64,000 nt of DNA. Origin: Streptomyces sp. MJM8645. Its GTDB lineage: Bacteria; Actinomycetota; Actinomycetes; Streptomycetales; Streptomycetaceae. The stretch spans positions 2,046,001 to 2,110,000 of the forward strand of contig NZ_LJJF01000001.1 of assembly GCF_001625365.1 (NCBI RefSeq), given 5' to 3'. A model generated the notes under the pieces. That model had not been told where the DNA came from. It worked only from the letters and a program-made list of their open reading frames with translations, and did no database searches. Position numbers and translations under genes: made by a program. Of this stretch, positions 33,840-43,091 are shown piece by piece. Each line of letters opens with the position of its first letter. Within the stretch, counting starts at the first letter, position 1.

Positions 33840-35102
33840 TCAGGCCTCCGGGCGGATCATCCCCGAGGCGTGGGCCTGGGAGGACGGCACGGTGGTGCTG
33901 ACGGGCTGTCCGAGGGCGCTGTGCTTGATCCAGTCCGTCCAGGAGATGTTCCAGTCCCCGAAGCCGTTGCCGAAGGGCTCCATGGTGGCGCCGCGGCTGT
34001 TCACCACCGTCACCAGGTCCCCCACCCTGGTGTTCTGGAAGTACCACTTGGCGTTCTCGGTGCTCATGCCGGTACAGCCGTGGCTGACGTTCTCCAGGCC
34101 CTGCGAGCGGACCGACCAGGGCGCCGCGTGAACGTACTCGCCGCTCCAGGTGACCCGGGTGGCCCACTCCACGTTGAGGTCGTAGAACTCCGAGCTCCCG
34201 GCCTTTATCCCGATCGTCTCGCCGTTCATCCGGACGGACCGCTCCTGGCCGAGCACCACCTTGACGCCGTTGCGGGTGTCGAAGCCGGGCTTGCCGGTGG
34301 TCACCGGGATGCTCCGGAGCAGCTCGCCGTCACGGCTGAGGGTGAGCAGGTGGGCGGCCGCGTCGACCACCGTCTCGACCCGTGCGCCGATCCGCAGGCC
34401 CAGCGTGCTGCGGTCGCCGCCGTAGAGGCCGTCCGCGATCCGGACGCCGGTGCCGTCGAAGGCCAGCGAGACGGTGGTGCCGGCCGGCCAGTACTCCTGC
34501 GGGCGGAAGTGCAGTTCCTTGTCGCCCACCCAGTACCAGGCGCCGGTGACGGCGGGCTGGGAGCTGACGGTCAGGACGCGCTCGACCTCCTGGCGGGCCT
34601 GCGGGTCCTGCACCGCCTCGGAGAGCTGCACGGTGAGCGGCTGGCCGACGCCGTAGATGCCGCTGCCGGAGGAGTCCGGGCCCAGCTTGGCGGTGAGCAG
34701 GCGCTGGGCGGCGAGGGTGCTGAAGTCCGCCGTGGTGTCGCCGCGGCCGCCCTTGCCGTCGTCGGCGGCGATCCGCACCGAGTAGTCGGTGTCGGCCTTC
34801 AGCCGGCCGGTGGTCTGCCAGCTGCGCTGGTCCTCGGCGAGCTGACCGGCCACCACCCGGCCGTCCGGGCCGGTCACGGTGACGTCGGTGAGCCGGCTGC
34901 CGGGCACGGACGTCACCGTGACCGGTTTGGAGGGGTCGACCTTGCCCCCGCCCTCGGCCGAGAGATGGACGAGCACGGCCGCGTCGATCCGGTGGGGGCC
35001 GACCGCCTCGCCGCCGCCGGACGAGCAGGCGGCCAGCGGGGCCAGTACTGCGAGGGTCAGCGAGATGCCGCCGATACCTGCGATTCCGCGCCTGTCGGCC
35101 AT
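33840..35102 (-). CDS. Lipoprotein L,D-transpeptidase with Ig-like domain
   Basis: 420 residues from ATG 35102 (GGAGG six bases upstream). The lipobox LAPLAAC puts the lipid anchor at Cys26. An Ig-like region (about 55-150) and a second beta domain precede the YkuD catalytic domain, where SHGCTGMS has His341 and Cys343 and VHAAPWS the other conserved His. Such Ldts make 3-3 peptidoglycan cross-links. The usual SHGC(V/I)R motif ends in TGM here, as in actinobacterial LdtMt2-type enzymes. It sits with cell-envelope neighbours but its own transcript. Confidence 0.92.
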   Translation of the reverse strand: MADRRGIAGIGGISLTLAVLAPLAACSSGGGEAVGPHRIDAAVLVHLSAEGGGKVDPSKPVTVTSVPGSRLTDVTVTGPDGRVVAGQLAEDQRSWQTTGRLKADTDYSVRIAADDGKGGRGDTTADFSTLAAQRLLTAKLGPDSSGSGIYGVGQPLTVQLSEAVQDPQARQEVERVLTVSSQPAVTGAWYWVGDKELHFRPQEYWPAGTTVSLAFDGTGVRIADGLYGGDRSTLGLRIGARVETVVDAAAHLLTLSRDGELLRSIPVTTGKPGFDTRNGVKVVLGQERSVRMNGETIGIKAGSSEFYDLNVEWATRVTWSGEYVHAAPWSVRSQGLENVSHGCTGMSTENAKWYFQNTRVGDLVTVVNSRGATMEPFGNGFGDWNISWTDWIKHSALGQPVSTTVPSSQAHASGMIRPEA

Positions 35103-35222
35103 GAAACGCCTCCGAGAGTCCGCACGATTGCTCAGATCGTAGGAACGAGGCCCGCCGAAGCGACATCGGAGCGCCCCCGCGTTCACCCGGGTGAGTGAGT
35201 TCGTCACCCTGGAGACGCAACG

Positions 35223-35255
35223 GGGCCGGTCCTCCCCGTGCGGGAGGACCGGCCC
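35223..35255 (-). terminator. Terminator of the ctaCDF operon
   Basis: Perfect 14-base arms 35223-35236 and 35242-35255 with loop CGTGC, 27 bases after the ctaF stop. No U-tract. Confidence 0.85.
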
Positions 35256-35281
35256 TGTCGTCGTCGGCGGAACCCGGGAAC

Positions 35282-35698
35282 CTACTGGTTCTGGTTCTCG
35301 CCCCGGTAGAACTCGAAGACCCAGCCGAAGAGGCCGATCAGGATGATCGGGATCGACCAGAACAGCAGCCACCAGCCGAAGATCACTCCGAGGAACGCCA
35401 GCGAGCCGCCGATCGCCAGGGAGAGCGGCTGCCAGCTGTGCGGGGCGAAGAAGCCCAGCTCGCCGGCGTCGTCCGCCACCTCGGCCTCGGGGTTGTCACC
35501 CGCGCCGCTGTCCACCCGGCGGGCGGTGAAGGCGAGGTAGTACCCGATGAAGGCGCAGAGCGCGAAGGCGAGGAACAGCGCCGTGGTGCCGGCCGCCTCG
35601 ATCCCGTGCTCCGAGTGGTTGGTCCACAGGCCGTAGGTGACGGCCATCGCGAGGACGAAGACCGCCAGCCCGAGGAAGATCTTTCCCTGTTCCTTCAT
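35282..35698 (-). CDS. ctaF: Cytochrome c oxidase subunit IV, actinobacterial
   Basis: 138 residues with four predicted helices (about 5-25, 38-58, 93-112, 114-130), matching the actinobacterial subunit IV of aa3 oxidase. ATG 35698 overlaps the ctaD stop (TGATG), so it is coupled. Last gene of the ctaC-ctaD-ctaF operon. Confidence 0.92.
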   Translation of the reverse strand: MKEQGKIFLGLAVFVLAMAVTYGLWTNHSEHGIEAAGTTALFLAFALCAFIGYYLAFTARRVDSGAGDNPEAEVADDAGELGFFAPHSWQPLSLAIGGSLAFLGVIFGWWLLFWSIPIILIGLFGWVFEFYRGENQNQ

Positions 35699-37473
35699 CA
35701 GACGTCGCCCTCCTTCTTGCCCTTGTCCAGCTTCGGGGCGTCGTACTTCGCCGGGGTCACGCCGGCGAGGTGCTTGGCCGGCTCACCGTGGTTCTCCAGG
35801 TAGTCCAGCGCGGCGATCTCCGGGTGGTGGAGGTCGAAGGCCGGGGATTCGGAGCGGATCCGGGGCAGGGTGAGGAAGTTGTGCCGCGGCGGCGGGCAGG
35901 AGGTCGCCCACTCCAGCGAGCGGCCGTAGCCCCACGGGTCGTCGACCTCGACCTTCTCGCCGTACTTGGCCGTCTTCCACACGTTGTAGAGGAACGGCAG
36001 CATCGAGGCGCCGAGCACGAACGAGCCGATGGTCGAGACGGTGTTCAGCGTGGTGAAGCCGTCCGAGGCCAGGTAGTCGGCGTAGCGGCGGGGCATGCCC
36101 TCCGCGCCGAGCCAGTGCTGCACCAGGAAGGTGGTGTGGAAGCCGAAGAACAGCGTCCAGAAGGTGATCTTGCCGAGGCGCTCGTCCAGCATCTTGCCGG
36201 TCATCTTCGGCCACCAGAAGTGGAAGCCGGCGAACATCGCGAAGACGACGGTGCCGAAGACCACGTAGTGGAAGTGGGCGACGACGAAGTACGAGTCCGA
36301 GACGTGGAAGTCGATCGGCGGGGAGGCCAGCAGCACACCGGTCAGACCGCCGAAGAGGAAGGTGACCAGGAAGCCGACCGTCCAGAGCATCGGCGTCTCG
36401 AAGCTCAGCGAGCCCTTCCACATGGTGCCGACCCAGTTGAAGAACTTCACACCGGTCGGGACCGCGATCAGGAAGGTCATGAAGGAGAAGAACGGCAGCA
36501 GCACCTGCCCGGTGACGTACATGTGGTGCGCCCACACCGTCACCGACAGACCGGCGATCGCGATGGTGGCCGCGATCAGGCCGGAGTAGCCGAACATCGG
36601 CTTGCGGCTGAAGACCGGGATGATCTCCGACACGATGCCGAAGAACGGCAGCGCGATGATGTACACCTCGGGGTGGCCGAAGAACCAGAACAGGTGTTGC
36701 CACAGCATCGCCCCGCCGTTGGCGGGATCGAATACGTGGGCCCCGAATTTACGGTCCGCCTCCAGGGCGAACAGCGCGGCGGCCAGGACCGGGAAGGCCA
36801 GCAGGACCAGCACGGCGGTCAGCAGGACGTTCCAGACGAAGATCGACATCCGGAACATCGTCATGCCGGGGGCGCGCATGCAGATGATCGTGGTGATGAA
36901 GTTGACCGCACCGAGGATCGTGCCGAAGCCGGAGAAGGCCAGGCCCATGATCCACATGTCGGCGCCGACGCCCGGCGAACGGACCGCGTCCGACAGCGGG
37001 GAGTAGGCGAACCAGCCGAAGTTGGCCGCGCCGTTCGGGGTCAGGAAGCCCGCCACCGCGATGGTCGAGCCGAAGAGGTACAGCCAGTACGCGAACATGT
37101 TCAGACGCGGGAACGCCACATCCGGGGCGCCGATCTGGAGCGGCATGATCCAGTTCGCGAAGCCGGCGAACAGCGGCGTCGCGAACATCAGCAGCATGAT
37201 CGTGCCGTGCATCGTGAACGCCTGGTTGAACTGCTCGTTCGACAGGATCTGGGTCCCGGGACGAGCCAGCTCGGCGCGCATGACCAGCGCGAGGATGCCA
37301 CCGATCAGGAAGAAGGCGAACGACGTGCCCAGGTACAGGGTGCCGATCGTCTTGTGGTCGGTGGTGGTCAGCCACTTGATGATGGTCGAACCCGGCTTGC
37401 GGGTCCGCTGCGCCCCGACCGTGACGGCCCCGGCGCCCCCGCCGGCCGCGGCGGGCTCGTTGAGGATGGTCAC
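35698..37473 (-). CDS. ctaD: Cytochrome c oxidase subunit I
   Basis: 591 residues from GTG 37473, twelve helices. The CuB/heme region shows [15 protein letters not shown], with the His-Tyr crosslink pair, WAHHMYVTG (CuB histidines), and [17 protein letters not shown] (heme a and a3 ligands). K- and D-channel residues fit an A-type heme-copper oxidase. Overlaps ctaC by four bases (GTGA) and ctaF by one. Confidence 0.97.
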   Translation of the reverse strand: MTILNEPAAAGGGAGAVTVGAQRTRKPGSTIIKWLTTTDHKTIGTLYLGTSFAFFLIGGILALVMRAELARPGTQILSNEQFNQAFTMHGTIMLLMFATPLFAGFANWIMPLQIGAPDVAFPRLNMFAYWLYLFGSTIAVAGFLTPNGAANFGWFAYSPLSDAVRSPGVGADMWIMGLAFSGFGTILGAVNFITTIICMRAPGMTMFRMSIFVWNVLLTAVLVLLAFPVLAAALFALEADRKFGAHVFDPANGGAMLWQHLFWFFGHPEVYIIALPFFGIVSEIIPVFSRKPMFGYSGLIAATIAIAGLSVTVWAHHMYVTGQVLLPFFSFMTFLIAVPTGVKFFNWVGTMWKGSLSFETPMLWTVGFLVTFLFGGLTGVLLASPPIDFHVSDSYFVVAHFHYVVFGTVVFAMFAGFHFWWPKMTGKMLDERLGKITFWTLFFGFHTTFLVQHWLGAEGMPRRYADYLASDGFTTLNTVSTIGSFVLGASMLPFLYNVWKTAKYGEKVEVDDPWGYGRSLEWATSCPPPRHNFLTLPRIRSESPAFDLHHPEIAALDYLENHGEPAKHLAGVTPAKYDAPKLDKGKKEGDV

Positions 37474-38324
37474 TTCTCTTCACTTCCCATGGTCGTGATG
37501 CCGGAGGGCAACGCGCCGGTCTGGCCCTTGGCCCGGAGGTCCGCCAGGTGCTTGTCGTAGTCGGCGCGGTCGACGACCTTGACGTTGAACAGCATGCGCG
37601 AGTGGTCGACGCCACAGAGCTCCGCGCACTTGCCCATGTACTCGCCCTTGACGGTGGGGGTGACCTCGAACCTGTTCACCACGCCCGGCACGACGTCCAT
37701 CTTCATCATGAAGTTGACGGGCCAGAAGTCGTGGATGACGTCACGCGAGGTCAGCCGGAACTGCACCGACTCGTTGACCGGCAGCCAGAGCGTCGGAACG
37801 TCCCTGGGCGTACCGACGTCGTACGCGGCGTCCTTGTTGGCCGGGTCGGGGTTCTCGGTGTTCTCGTAGTTGAACGCCCAGCTCCACTGGAAGCCGACCA
37901 CGTTGACCGTGTGCTGCGGCTTCTCGGAGACGGCGATCAGCTTCGACTCGTCGCGGGCGACGAAGTAGAAGAGCACCGAGACGATGATGATGGGGACCGC
38001 GGTGTAGAGCGCCTCGATGGGCACGTTGTACCGGGTCTGCGGGGGGACCTCCACGCCGGTGCGGCTGCGCCGGTGGAAGATCACGCTCCAGATGATCAGA
38101 CCCCACATCAGTACGCCGACCACCAGCGCCGCGATCCAGGAGCCCTGCCACATCTGGAGGACCATCGGCCCTTCCTTGGTGACGGGGCTCGGGAGGCCAA
38201 GCCTGGGGAGGTCGTTGGCCGAGCAGCCGGTGGCGGTCGCGATGACGAGGCCCAGTGCCAGCGCCTGAGGCAGCTTCCGCCGCATCGTGCGCCGCGGCGA
38301 GCGGTCGGAGCCGTTGGGACTCAC
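37470..38324 (-). CDS. ctaC: Cytochrome c oxidase subunit II, lipoprotein
   Basis: 284 residues from GTG 38324, with GGAAGG upstream; longer in-frame readings cross the promoter. A signal peptide ends in the lipobox TATGC (Cys34), then two helices (about 60-80, 105-125) and a periplasmic cupredoxin domain. CuA ligands lie in [14 protein letters not shown] (His) and [12 protein letters not shown] (two Cys, His, Met). Receives electrons from QcrC. First gene of ctaC-ctaD-ctaF. Confidence 0.95.
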   Translation of the reverse strand: MSPNGSDRSPRRTMRRKLPQALALGLVIATATGCSANDLPRLGLPSPVTKEGPMVLQMWQGSWIAALVVGVLMWGLIIWSVIFHRRSRTGVEVPPQTRYNVPIEALYTAVPIIIVSVLFYFVARDESKLIAVSEKPQHTVNVVGFQWSWAFNYENTENPDPANKDAAYDVGTPRDVPTLWLPVNESVQFRLTSRDVIHDFWPVNFMMKMDVVPGVVNRFEVTPTVKGEYMGKCAELCGVDHSRMLFNVKVVDRADYDKHLADLRAKGQTGALPSGITTMGSEEK

Positions 38325-38417
38325 GTAGCGCCTTCCCGAAGTCTCGCCCGCCTTCGCGTCGCCCCGCGGAGGATTGTGAGCCTCCCCGGCGACCCGTCCA
38401 CGGGCACGGTTTGAATG

Positions 38418-38452
38418 CTTATGCGGGCCAAACCCTACTCCAGCCTTATGCG
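38418..38452 (-). promoter_or_regulatory. ctaC promoter region with flanking direct repeats
   Basis: The -10-like TAGGGT (38432-38437) is flanked by two copies of CGCATAAG on the minus strand (38418-38425 and 38445-38452). The repeats are 27 bases apart and on the same strand, a plausible regulator site. No good -35 is seen. The rest of the 38325-38686 gap holds no gene that I can support. Confidence 0.4.
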
Positions 38453-38686
38453 CTCCTGACGGGCAGCCCCCGGTAACGCGCCGCCCGGTCGCCCGATCAG
38501 GCCCGGCAGGGGCTGCGTCGCAGGTCATCGTAGGCATTCGAGGTCCTTACGCCCGATCGGGGGATGACCTCGAACTACGCGGGTGACGGTCCGTCGGACG
38601 CGGACGAAGCGGACATTCGGGGTGATCGACTGACGGCCGGTAAGCGATGTCGTCGGACCGGAACGGCTCCGGGTGTGTCGTTAAAT

Positions 38687-40093
38687 GTGACCGTGTACTT
38701 CGACGCGGCCTCGACGGCCCCTCTGCACCCCGTCGCACGGCAGGCGCTGACCGCCGCCCTGGACGAGGGCTGGGCCGATCCGGCCCGGCTGTACCGCTCC
38801 GGCCGGCAGGCCCGGATGCTGCTGGACGCCGCCCGCGAGACGGTGGCCGAGGCCCTGGGCGCCCGGGCGGACGAGATCTCCTTCACCGCTAGCGGGACGC
38901 AGGCGGTGCAACTCGGCATGCTGGGCGCGCTGGCCGGCCACCGGCGGCGCGGCGGCCACCTGGTGCACTCGGCGGTCGAGCACTCCAGCGTGCTGCACGT
39001 CGCCGAGCGTCAGGAGGCGGGCGGGGGCACCGTCTCGGTGGCGCCGGTGGACCGCGCCGGACGGGTCGACCCGGACGTGTTCGCCGCGCTGCTGCGCGCG
39101 GACACCGCGCTGGCCGTCCTGCAGAGCGCCAACCACGAGGTGGGGACGGTCCAGCCGGTCGGCGAGGTCGCCGGACACTGCCGCGAGGCCGGTGTCCCGC
39201 TGCTGGTCGACGCCGCGCAGAGCGTCGGGCGGATGGACGTCCCGGCGGGCTGGTCGCTGCTGACCGCCAGCGCGCACAAGTGGGGCGGGCCGCCCGGCGT
39301 CGGGGTGCTGGCGGTGCGCAAGGGCGTCCGGTACGCCTCGCCGCTGCCGGCCGACGAACGCGAGGGCGGGCGGGTGCCCGGCTACGTCAACGTCCCGGCG
39401 ATCGTCGCCGCGGCCGCCTCGCTGCGGGCCGTCCGGGCCGAGGCCGCGCGGGAGAACGCCCGGCTCCACGCGCTGGTGGAGCGCATCCGGGCCCGGGTGC
39501 CGCAGCTGGTGCCCGAGGTGGAGGTGGTCGGCGACCCGGTGCGGCGGCTGCCGCACATCGTCACCTTCTCCTGCCTGTACGTGGACGGCGAGGTGCTGCT
39601 CACCGAACTGGACCGGGCGGGCTTCGCGGTCTCCTCCGGCTCCTCCTGCACCTCCTCCACCCTGACGCCGAGCCATGTGCTGGCCGCGATGGGGGTGCTC
39701 ACCGAGGGGAACGTCCGGGTCTCGCTGCCGCCCGGGACGGCCGAGGCCGACGTCGAACGCTTCCTCACCGTGCTGCCGGAGCTGGTCGCTGGCGTCCGGG
39801 CGCCGCTCGGGCTGGACCTGCCGGCCCCGGAGCCGGAGCCGGCGGCCGGGCCCCTGCTGGTGATCGACGCGCTGGGCAAGCGCTGCCCGCTGCCGGTGAT
39901 CGAGCTGGCGAAGCGGATCGGCGAGGTGCCGGAGGGCGGCACGGTCGCCGTGCTCGCGGACGACGAGGCGGCCCGGCTGGACATCCCGGCCTGGTGCGGG
40001 ATGCGCGGTCAGGAGTACGCGGGCGAGGCCCCGGCCGCCGACTACGGCGGCGACCGGGGCTCGGCCTACCTCGTCGTCCGGCGGACTACTTGA
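38687..40093 (+). CDS. Cysteine desulfurase fused to a TusA sulfurtransferase domain
   Basis: 468 residues. The first 370 are a PLP-dependent NifS/IscS-type desulfurase with His99 (AVEHSS), PLP Asp in LVDAAQS, Lys198 (SAHKWGG) and catalytic Cys321 in SSGSSCTSS. Residues about 385-468 are a TusA/SirA-like domain with the CPLP motif at Cys400. The fusion would pass persulfide sulfur directly from desulfurase to acceptor, for example toward tRNA thiolation or cofactor synthesis. Start is uncertain: GTG 38687 is used; an earlier GTG 38675 would add a rare TTA codon. Its stop overlaps the converging kinase gene by eight bases. Confidence 0.9.
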   Translation: MTVYFDAASTAPLHPVARQALTAALDEGWADPARLYRSGRQARMLLDAARETVAEALGARADEISFTASGTQAVQLGMLGALAGHRRRGGHLVHSAVEHSSVLHVAERQEAGGGTVSVAPVDRAGRVDPDVFAALLRADTALAVLQSANHEVGTVQPVGEVAGHCREAGVPLLVDAAQSVGRMDVPAGWSLLTASAHKWGGPPGVGVLAVRKGVRYASPLPADEREGGRVPGYVNVPAIVAAAASLRAVRAEAARENARLHALVERIRARVPQLVPEVEVVGDPVRRLPHIVTFSCLYVDGEVLLTELDRAGFAVSSGSSCTSSTLTPSHVLAAMGVLTEGNVRVSLPPGTAEADVERFLTVLPELVAGVRAPLGLDLPAPEPEPAAGPLLVIDALGKRCPLPVIELAKRIGEVPEGGTVAVLADDEAARLDIPAWCGMRGQEYAGEAPAADYGGDRGSAYLVVRRTT

Positions 40094-41063
40094 CCAGGTG
40101 CGCGCGGACGTCCGCGGCGGCCTCGGCGCCGTAGGCGTCCTCGAAGCGCTTCAGGAAGGCGGTCGGGCGCAGCTCGTACTCCTGGGTGCCGACGGTCTCG
40201 ATCACCAGGGTGGCGAGCATGCAGCCGAGCTGGGCGGCGCGCTCCAGGTCGAGCTGCCAGGACAGGCCGGTCAGGAAGCCGGCCCGGAAGGCGTCGCCGA
40301 CGCCGGTCGGGTCGACCTTCGCCTCCTCGGCGGCGCAGCCGACCAGGATCGCCGCCTCGCCCTTGCGCTCGATCCGCACGCCCTTGCTGCCCAGGGTGGT
40401 GATCCGGGTGCCGACCCGGGTGAGGATCTCCTCGGCGTCCCAGCCGGTCTTGCTCTCGATCAGCGCGGCCTCGTACTCGTTGGTGAAGAGGTACGCGGCG
40501 CCGTCGACGATGTCGCGGATGTCGTCGCCGTCCAGGCGGGCCAGCTGCTGGGAGGGGTCGGCGGCGAAGGCGAAGCCCCGGGTGCGGCACTCCTGGGTGT
40601 GGCGCACCATGCCCTGCGGGTCGTCGGCACCGATCAGGACGAGGTCGAGGCCGCCGACGCGGTCGGCGATCGGCTTGAGCTCGATGTTGCGGGCCTCCGC
40701 CATGGCACCGGTGTAGAACGAGGCGATCTGGTTGTGGTCCTCGTCCGTGGTGCACATGAAGCGGGCGGTGTGCCGGGTCTCGGAGATGTGGACGGAGTTG
40801 CAGTCCACGTTGTTGCGCTCCAGCCAGCTGCGGTACTCGGCGAAGTCCGCGCCGGCCGCGCCGACCAGGATCGGGCGGAGCCCGAGCACGCCCATGCCGA
40901 ACGCGATGTTCGGCGCGACTCCGCCGCGGCGGATGTCCAGGGTGTCGACCAGGAAGGACAGCGACACGGTGTGCAGCTGCTCGGCGACGAGCTGGTCGGC
41001 GAACCGACCGGGGAACGTCATCAGGTGGTCGGTGGCGATCGAGCCGGCGACGGCGATACGCAC
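40086..41063 (-). CDS. PfkB-family carbohydrate/adenosine kinase
   Basis: 325 residues from GTG 41063 with AGGAG upstream. PfkB signatures: RRGGVAPNIAFGMGVLG near residue 45 and DPTGVGDAFRAGF, with catalytic Asp, near 255. It resembles the actinobacterial kinase described as adenosine kinase in mycobacteria, but ribokinase-like sugars are possible. Converges with and overlaps the desulfurase fusion gene. Confidence 0.88.
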   Translation of the reverse strand: MRIAVAGSIATDHLMTFPGRFADQLVAEQLHTVSLSFLVDTLDIRRGGVAPNIAFGMGVLGLRPILVGAAGADFAEYRSWLERNNVDCNSVHISETRHTARFMCTTDEDHNQIASFYTGAMAEARNIELKPIADRVGGLDLVLIGADDPQGMVRHTQECRTRGFAFAADPSQQLARLDGDDIRDIVDGAAYLFTNEYEAALIESKTGWDAEEILTRVGTRITTLGSKGVRIERKGEAAILVGCAAEEAKVDPTGVGDAFRAGFLTGLSWQLDLERAAQLGCMLATLVIETVGTQEYELRPTAFLKRFEDAYGAEAAADVRAHLVK

Positions 41064-41343
41064 GGGAGGTCTCCTCAGGATGGCTGCGGGGCCAACGGGC
41101 AAGCACGGGTGAACCCACACACGGTACCGGGCTCGGGGCGGGCGGCAGCAAGACCGCCGCAATCCGCCGGCCCGCAGTGCCATCGTGGCACCCGTCACCG
41201 TCGAACGTGTACTACCTCCGGGTAGCACTGGTGGGTGGGCCGAACCCCGGCCTAGGGTCGGCAGCAGGGGCCCTGCCGAGCCGGGCGGGCCCCGTCGTCG
41301 ACCGTGGCAGTGCGGCCACGGCCATGGATCGGAGCGATGCTCG

Positions 41344-41553
41344 ATGATGCCCAGCCACGCCCCGCTGTCCGCCCTCCGGACCGAAGCCGACGGCGAGAGC
41401 CTCGACGCGCTGGTGAGTTCGTCCCGGCGGCTGCGCCGGTTCTGGCCGCTGCTGGCGACCGGTCCCGAGCCGGCCGCGCCCGCCCGGGAGGGGTTCCGGG
41501 TGCCGTCCGACGCGCAGCGGCTGGTCGCCGGGATGGCCGAGTACGACATGTGA
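41344..41553 (+). CDS. Small hypothetical protein
   Basis: 69 residues from ATG 41344, beginning MMPSHAPLSALRTEAD and ending GMAEYDM. A GGAG lies about nine bases upstream. Helical and charged, with an aromatic patch RRFWPLLAT. Not recognised; kept because the frame has a ribosome binding site and normal codon bias, and the gap between two known genes is otherwise empty. Confidence 0.55.
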   Translation: MMPSHAPLSALRTEADGESLDALVSSSRRLRRFWPLLATGPEPAAPAREGFRVPSDAQRLVAGMAEYDM

Positions 41554-41666
41554 CCCGGCGCCCGCCCCGGCCCGGGGCGGGTGGAACCGGATCCGACCGG
41601 GTCACGTCACATCCGCGCGGAGCGGCCGAGCGGGCGGCACCGCTGAGCCCTCGGGAGGATGTGCAG

Positions 41667-42374
41667 ATGGACCTGGAGACGATGCCCCGGCGCGGTCGGC
41701 GGGCGGTGGCCCTGGCGGGCCTGGCGCTGGCGGCGGTGGTGACGGTGGCCGGGTGCAACGGGGACGGCAAGACCTCCTCGGACGCGGCGGCGGGCGGCGT
41801 GGCCACGACCTCGGCGGGCGCGAGCGCCTCCCCGGAGGCCCCGGCGTCCTCCGGCGCCCCGTCCGCGCCGGCTCCGACGGCTCCGGCGGCGAGCCCGTCG
41901 GCCACGTCGGACCAGCCCGGCCAGACACCGCCGACCAAGTGGGCCCCCACCCCGGCCTCGCCCGCCCCTGGGCAGCCGTCGACGGCAGGCTCCGGGGGCA
42001 CTCCCCCGGGCCCCGGGATCGCGGTGGGCGAGCCCGACCCGGCCGGGTCGGGGGCGCGCCCGGCGGTCTCCTACCGGGTGGACGGCAGCAACGGGCTGAC
42101 CGTCTACTTCTTCGGCGGGGTCTGCCAGAAGTACGCGCTGAAGGCGGACGAGTCGCACCCCGGCCGGGTGGACGTCAGGATCGTGGTGGCGGCGCCGGTG
42201 CAGCCCGGGCAGGTCTGCAACGCGCTGGCCAAGCGGCAGTCGGTGACCGCCGATCTGCGCTCGCCACTGGCCGGGCGGACGGTGACCGACCAGTCGAGCG
42301 GCCAGAACGTGCCGCTGGAGGCCGATCCGCACATGGGGCCGGACCCGGTCACTCCGGACGTCGCCGGCCAGTAG
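41667..42374 (+). CDS. Putative secreted lipoprotein
   Basis: 235 residues from ATG 41667 with GGGAGG upstream. A twin-arginine-like PRRGRRAVALAGLALAA signal leads to the lipobox VTVAGC. A long Pro/Ala/Ser/Thr linker (about residues 32-125) precedes a compact domain (SYRVDGSNGLTVYFFGGVCQKY) with two cysteines that could form a disulfide. Ligand and role unknown. Ends at a shared terminator with erpA. Confidence 0.8.
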   Translation: MDLETMPRRGRRAVALAGLALAAVVTVAGCNGDGKTSSDAAAGGVATTSAGASASPEAPASSGAPSAPAPTAPAASPSATSDQPGQTPPTKWAPTPASPAPGQPSTAGSGGTPPGPGIAVGEPDPAGSGARPAVSYRVDGSNGLTVYFFGGVCQKYALKADESHPGRVDVRIVVAAPVQPGQVCNALAKRQSVTADLRSPLAGRTVTDQSSGQNVPLEADPHMGPDPVTPDVAGQ

Positions 42375-42413
42375 CCGCGACGACCCAGTAGCCGCGACAA
42401 CGGTGTGGAACGC

Positions 42414-42450
42414 GGAGGCGGCCCCGGGGATGATCCCCGGGGCCGCCTCC
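42414..42450. terminator. Bidirectional terminator, lipoprotein / erpA
   Basis: Perfect 17-base arms 42414-42430 and 42434-42450 with the three-base loop TGA, between converging genes. Confidence 0.88.
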
Positions 42451-42491
42451 GTACCGCGGCTCGAACGAGCGTCGAGCGGTGCTGCTTAGGC

Positions 42492-42845
42492 CTAGCTGAA
42501 CGAGTCGCCGCAGGCGCAGGAGCCGGTGGCGTTCGGGTTGTCGATCGTGAAGCCCTGCTTCTCGATGGTGTCGACGAAGTCGACGGTGGCGCCGCCCAGG
42601 TACGGGGCGCTCATCCGGTCGGTGACGACCTTGACACCGTCGAAGTCCTTGAGCACGTCGCCGTCGAGCGAGCGCTCGTCGAAGAACAGCTGGTAACGCA
42701 GGCCGGAGCAGCCACCGGGCTGGACGGCGACGCGAAGTGCGAGGTCGTCGCGGCCCTCCTGCTCCAGCAGGCCCTTGACCTTGGCCGCGGCGGCATCGGT
42801 AAGGAGGATGCCACTCTCGACGGTGGTCTCGTCCTGGACGGTCAT
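42492..42845 (-). CDS. erpA: Iron-sulfur cluster insertion protein (A-type carrier)
   Basis: 117 residues of the HesB/IscA/ErpA family, which deliver Fe-S clusters to apo-proteins. The three conserved cysteines are Cys46 (GGCSGLRY), Cys110 and Cys112 (GSCACG). Start ATG 42845; longer in-frame readings are not homologous. It lies near the desulfurase-TusA fusion but on the opposite strand with its own terminator. Confidence 0.95.
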   Translation of the reverse strand: MTVQDETTVESGILLTDAAAAKVKGLLEQEGRDDLALRVAVQPGGCSGLRYQLFFDERSLDGDVLKDFDGVKVVTDRMSAPYLGGATVDFVDTIEKQGFTIDNPNATGSCACGDSFS

Positions 42846-43091
42846 CTGCTTTCTCCCGGTCTTTGACGACGGTTTGCCCACAGTGCCAACCAACGGCCGT
42901 CCGGATTCATTTCCCGAACGGCGATTGTCTTCGTCGGCTTGCTGGTGGCGGAATTTCCGTGGGCCGGGTGTGCCACCCGTGTCCCCTACGCTCCCCATGC
43001 TCGCACAACCCGGGAGGGCGGGTCACCGCCCGAGCCGCGGAATCCGGGGAACCGGCCCCGAGCCGGGCCGGCGGACGCCAGGATGGTGGCC

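Noticed and set aside
38675..38686. TTA (bldA-type) codon in the desulfurase-TusA gene
   Set aside because: It is coding only if GTG 38675 is the start; GTG 38687 gives the family-typical N-terminus, so bldA control is not claimed.
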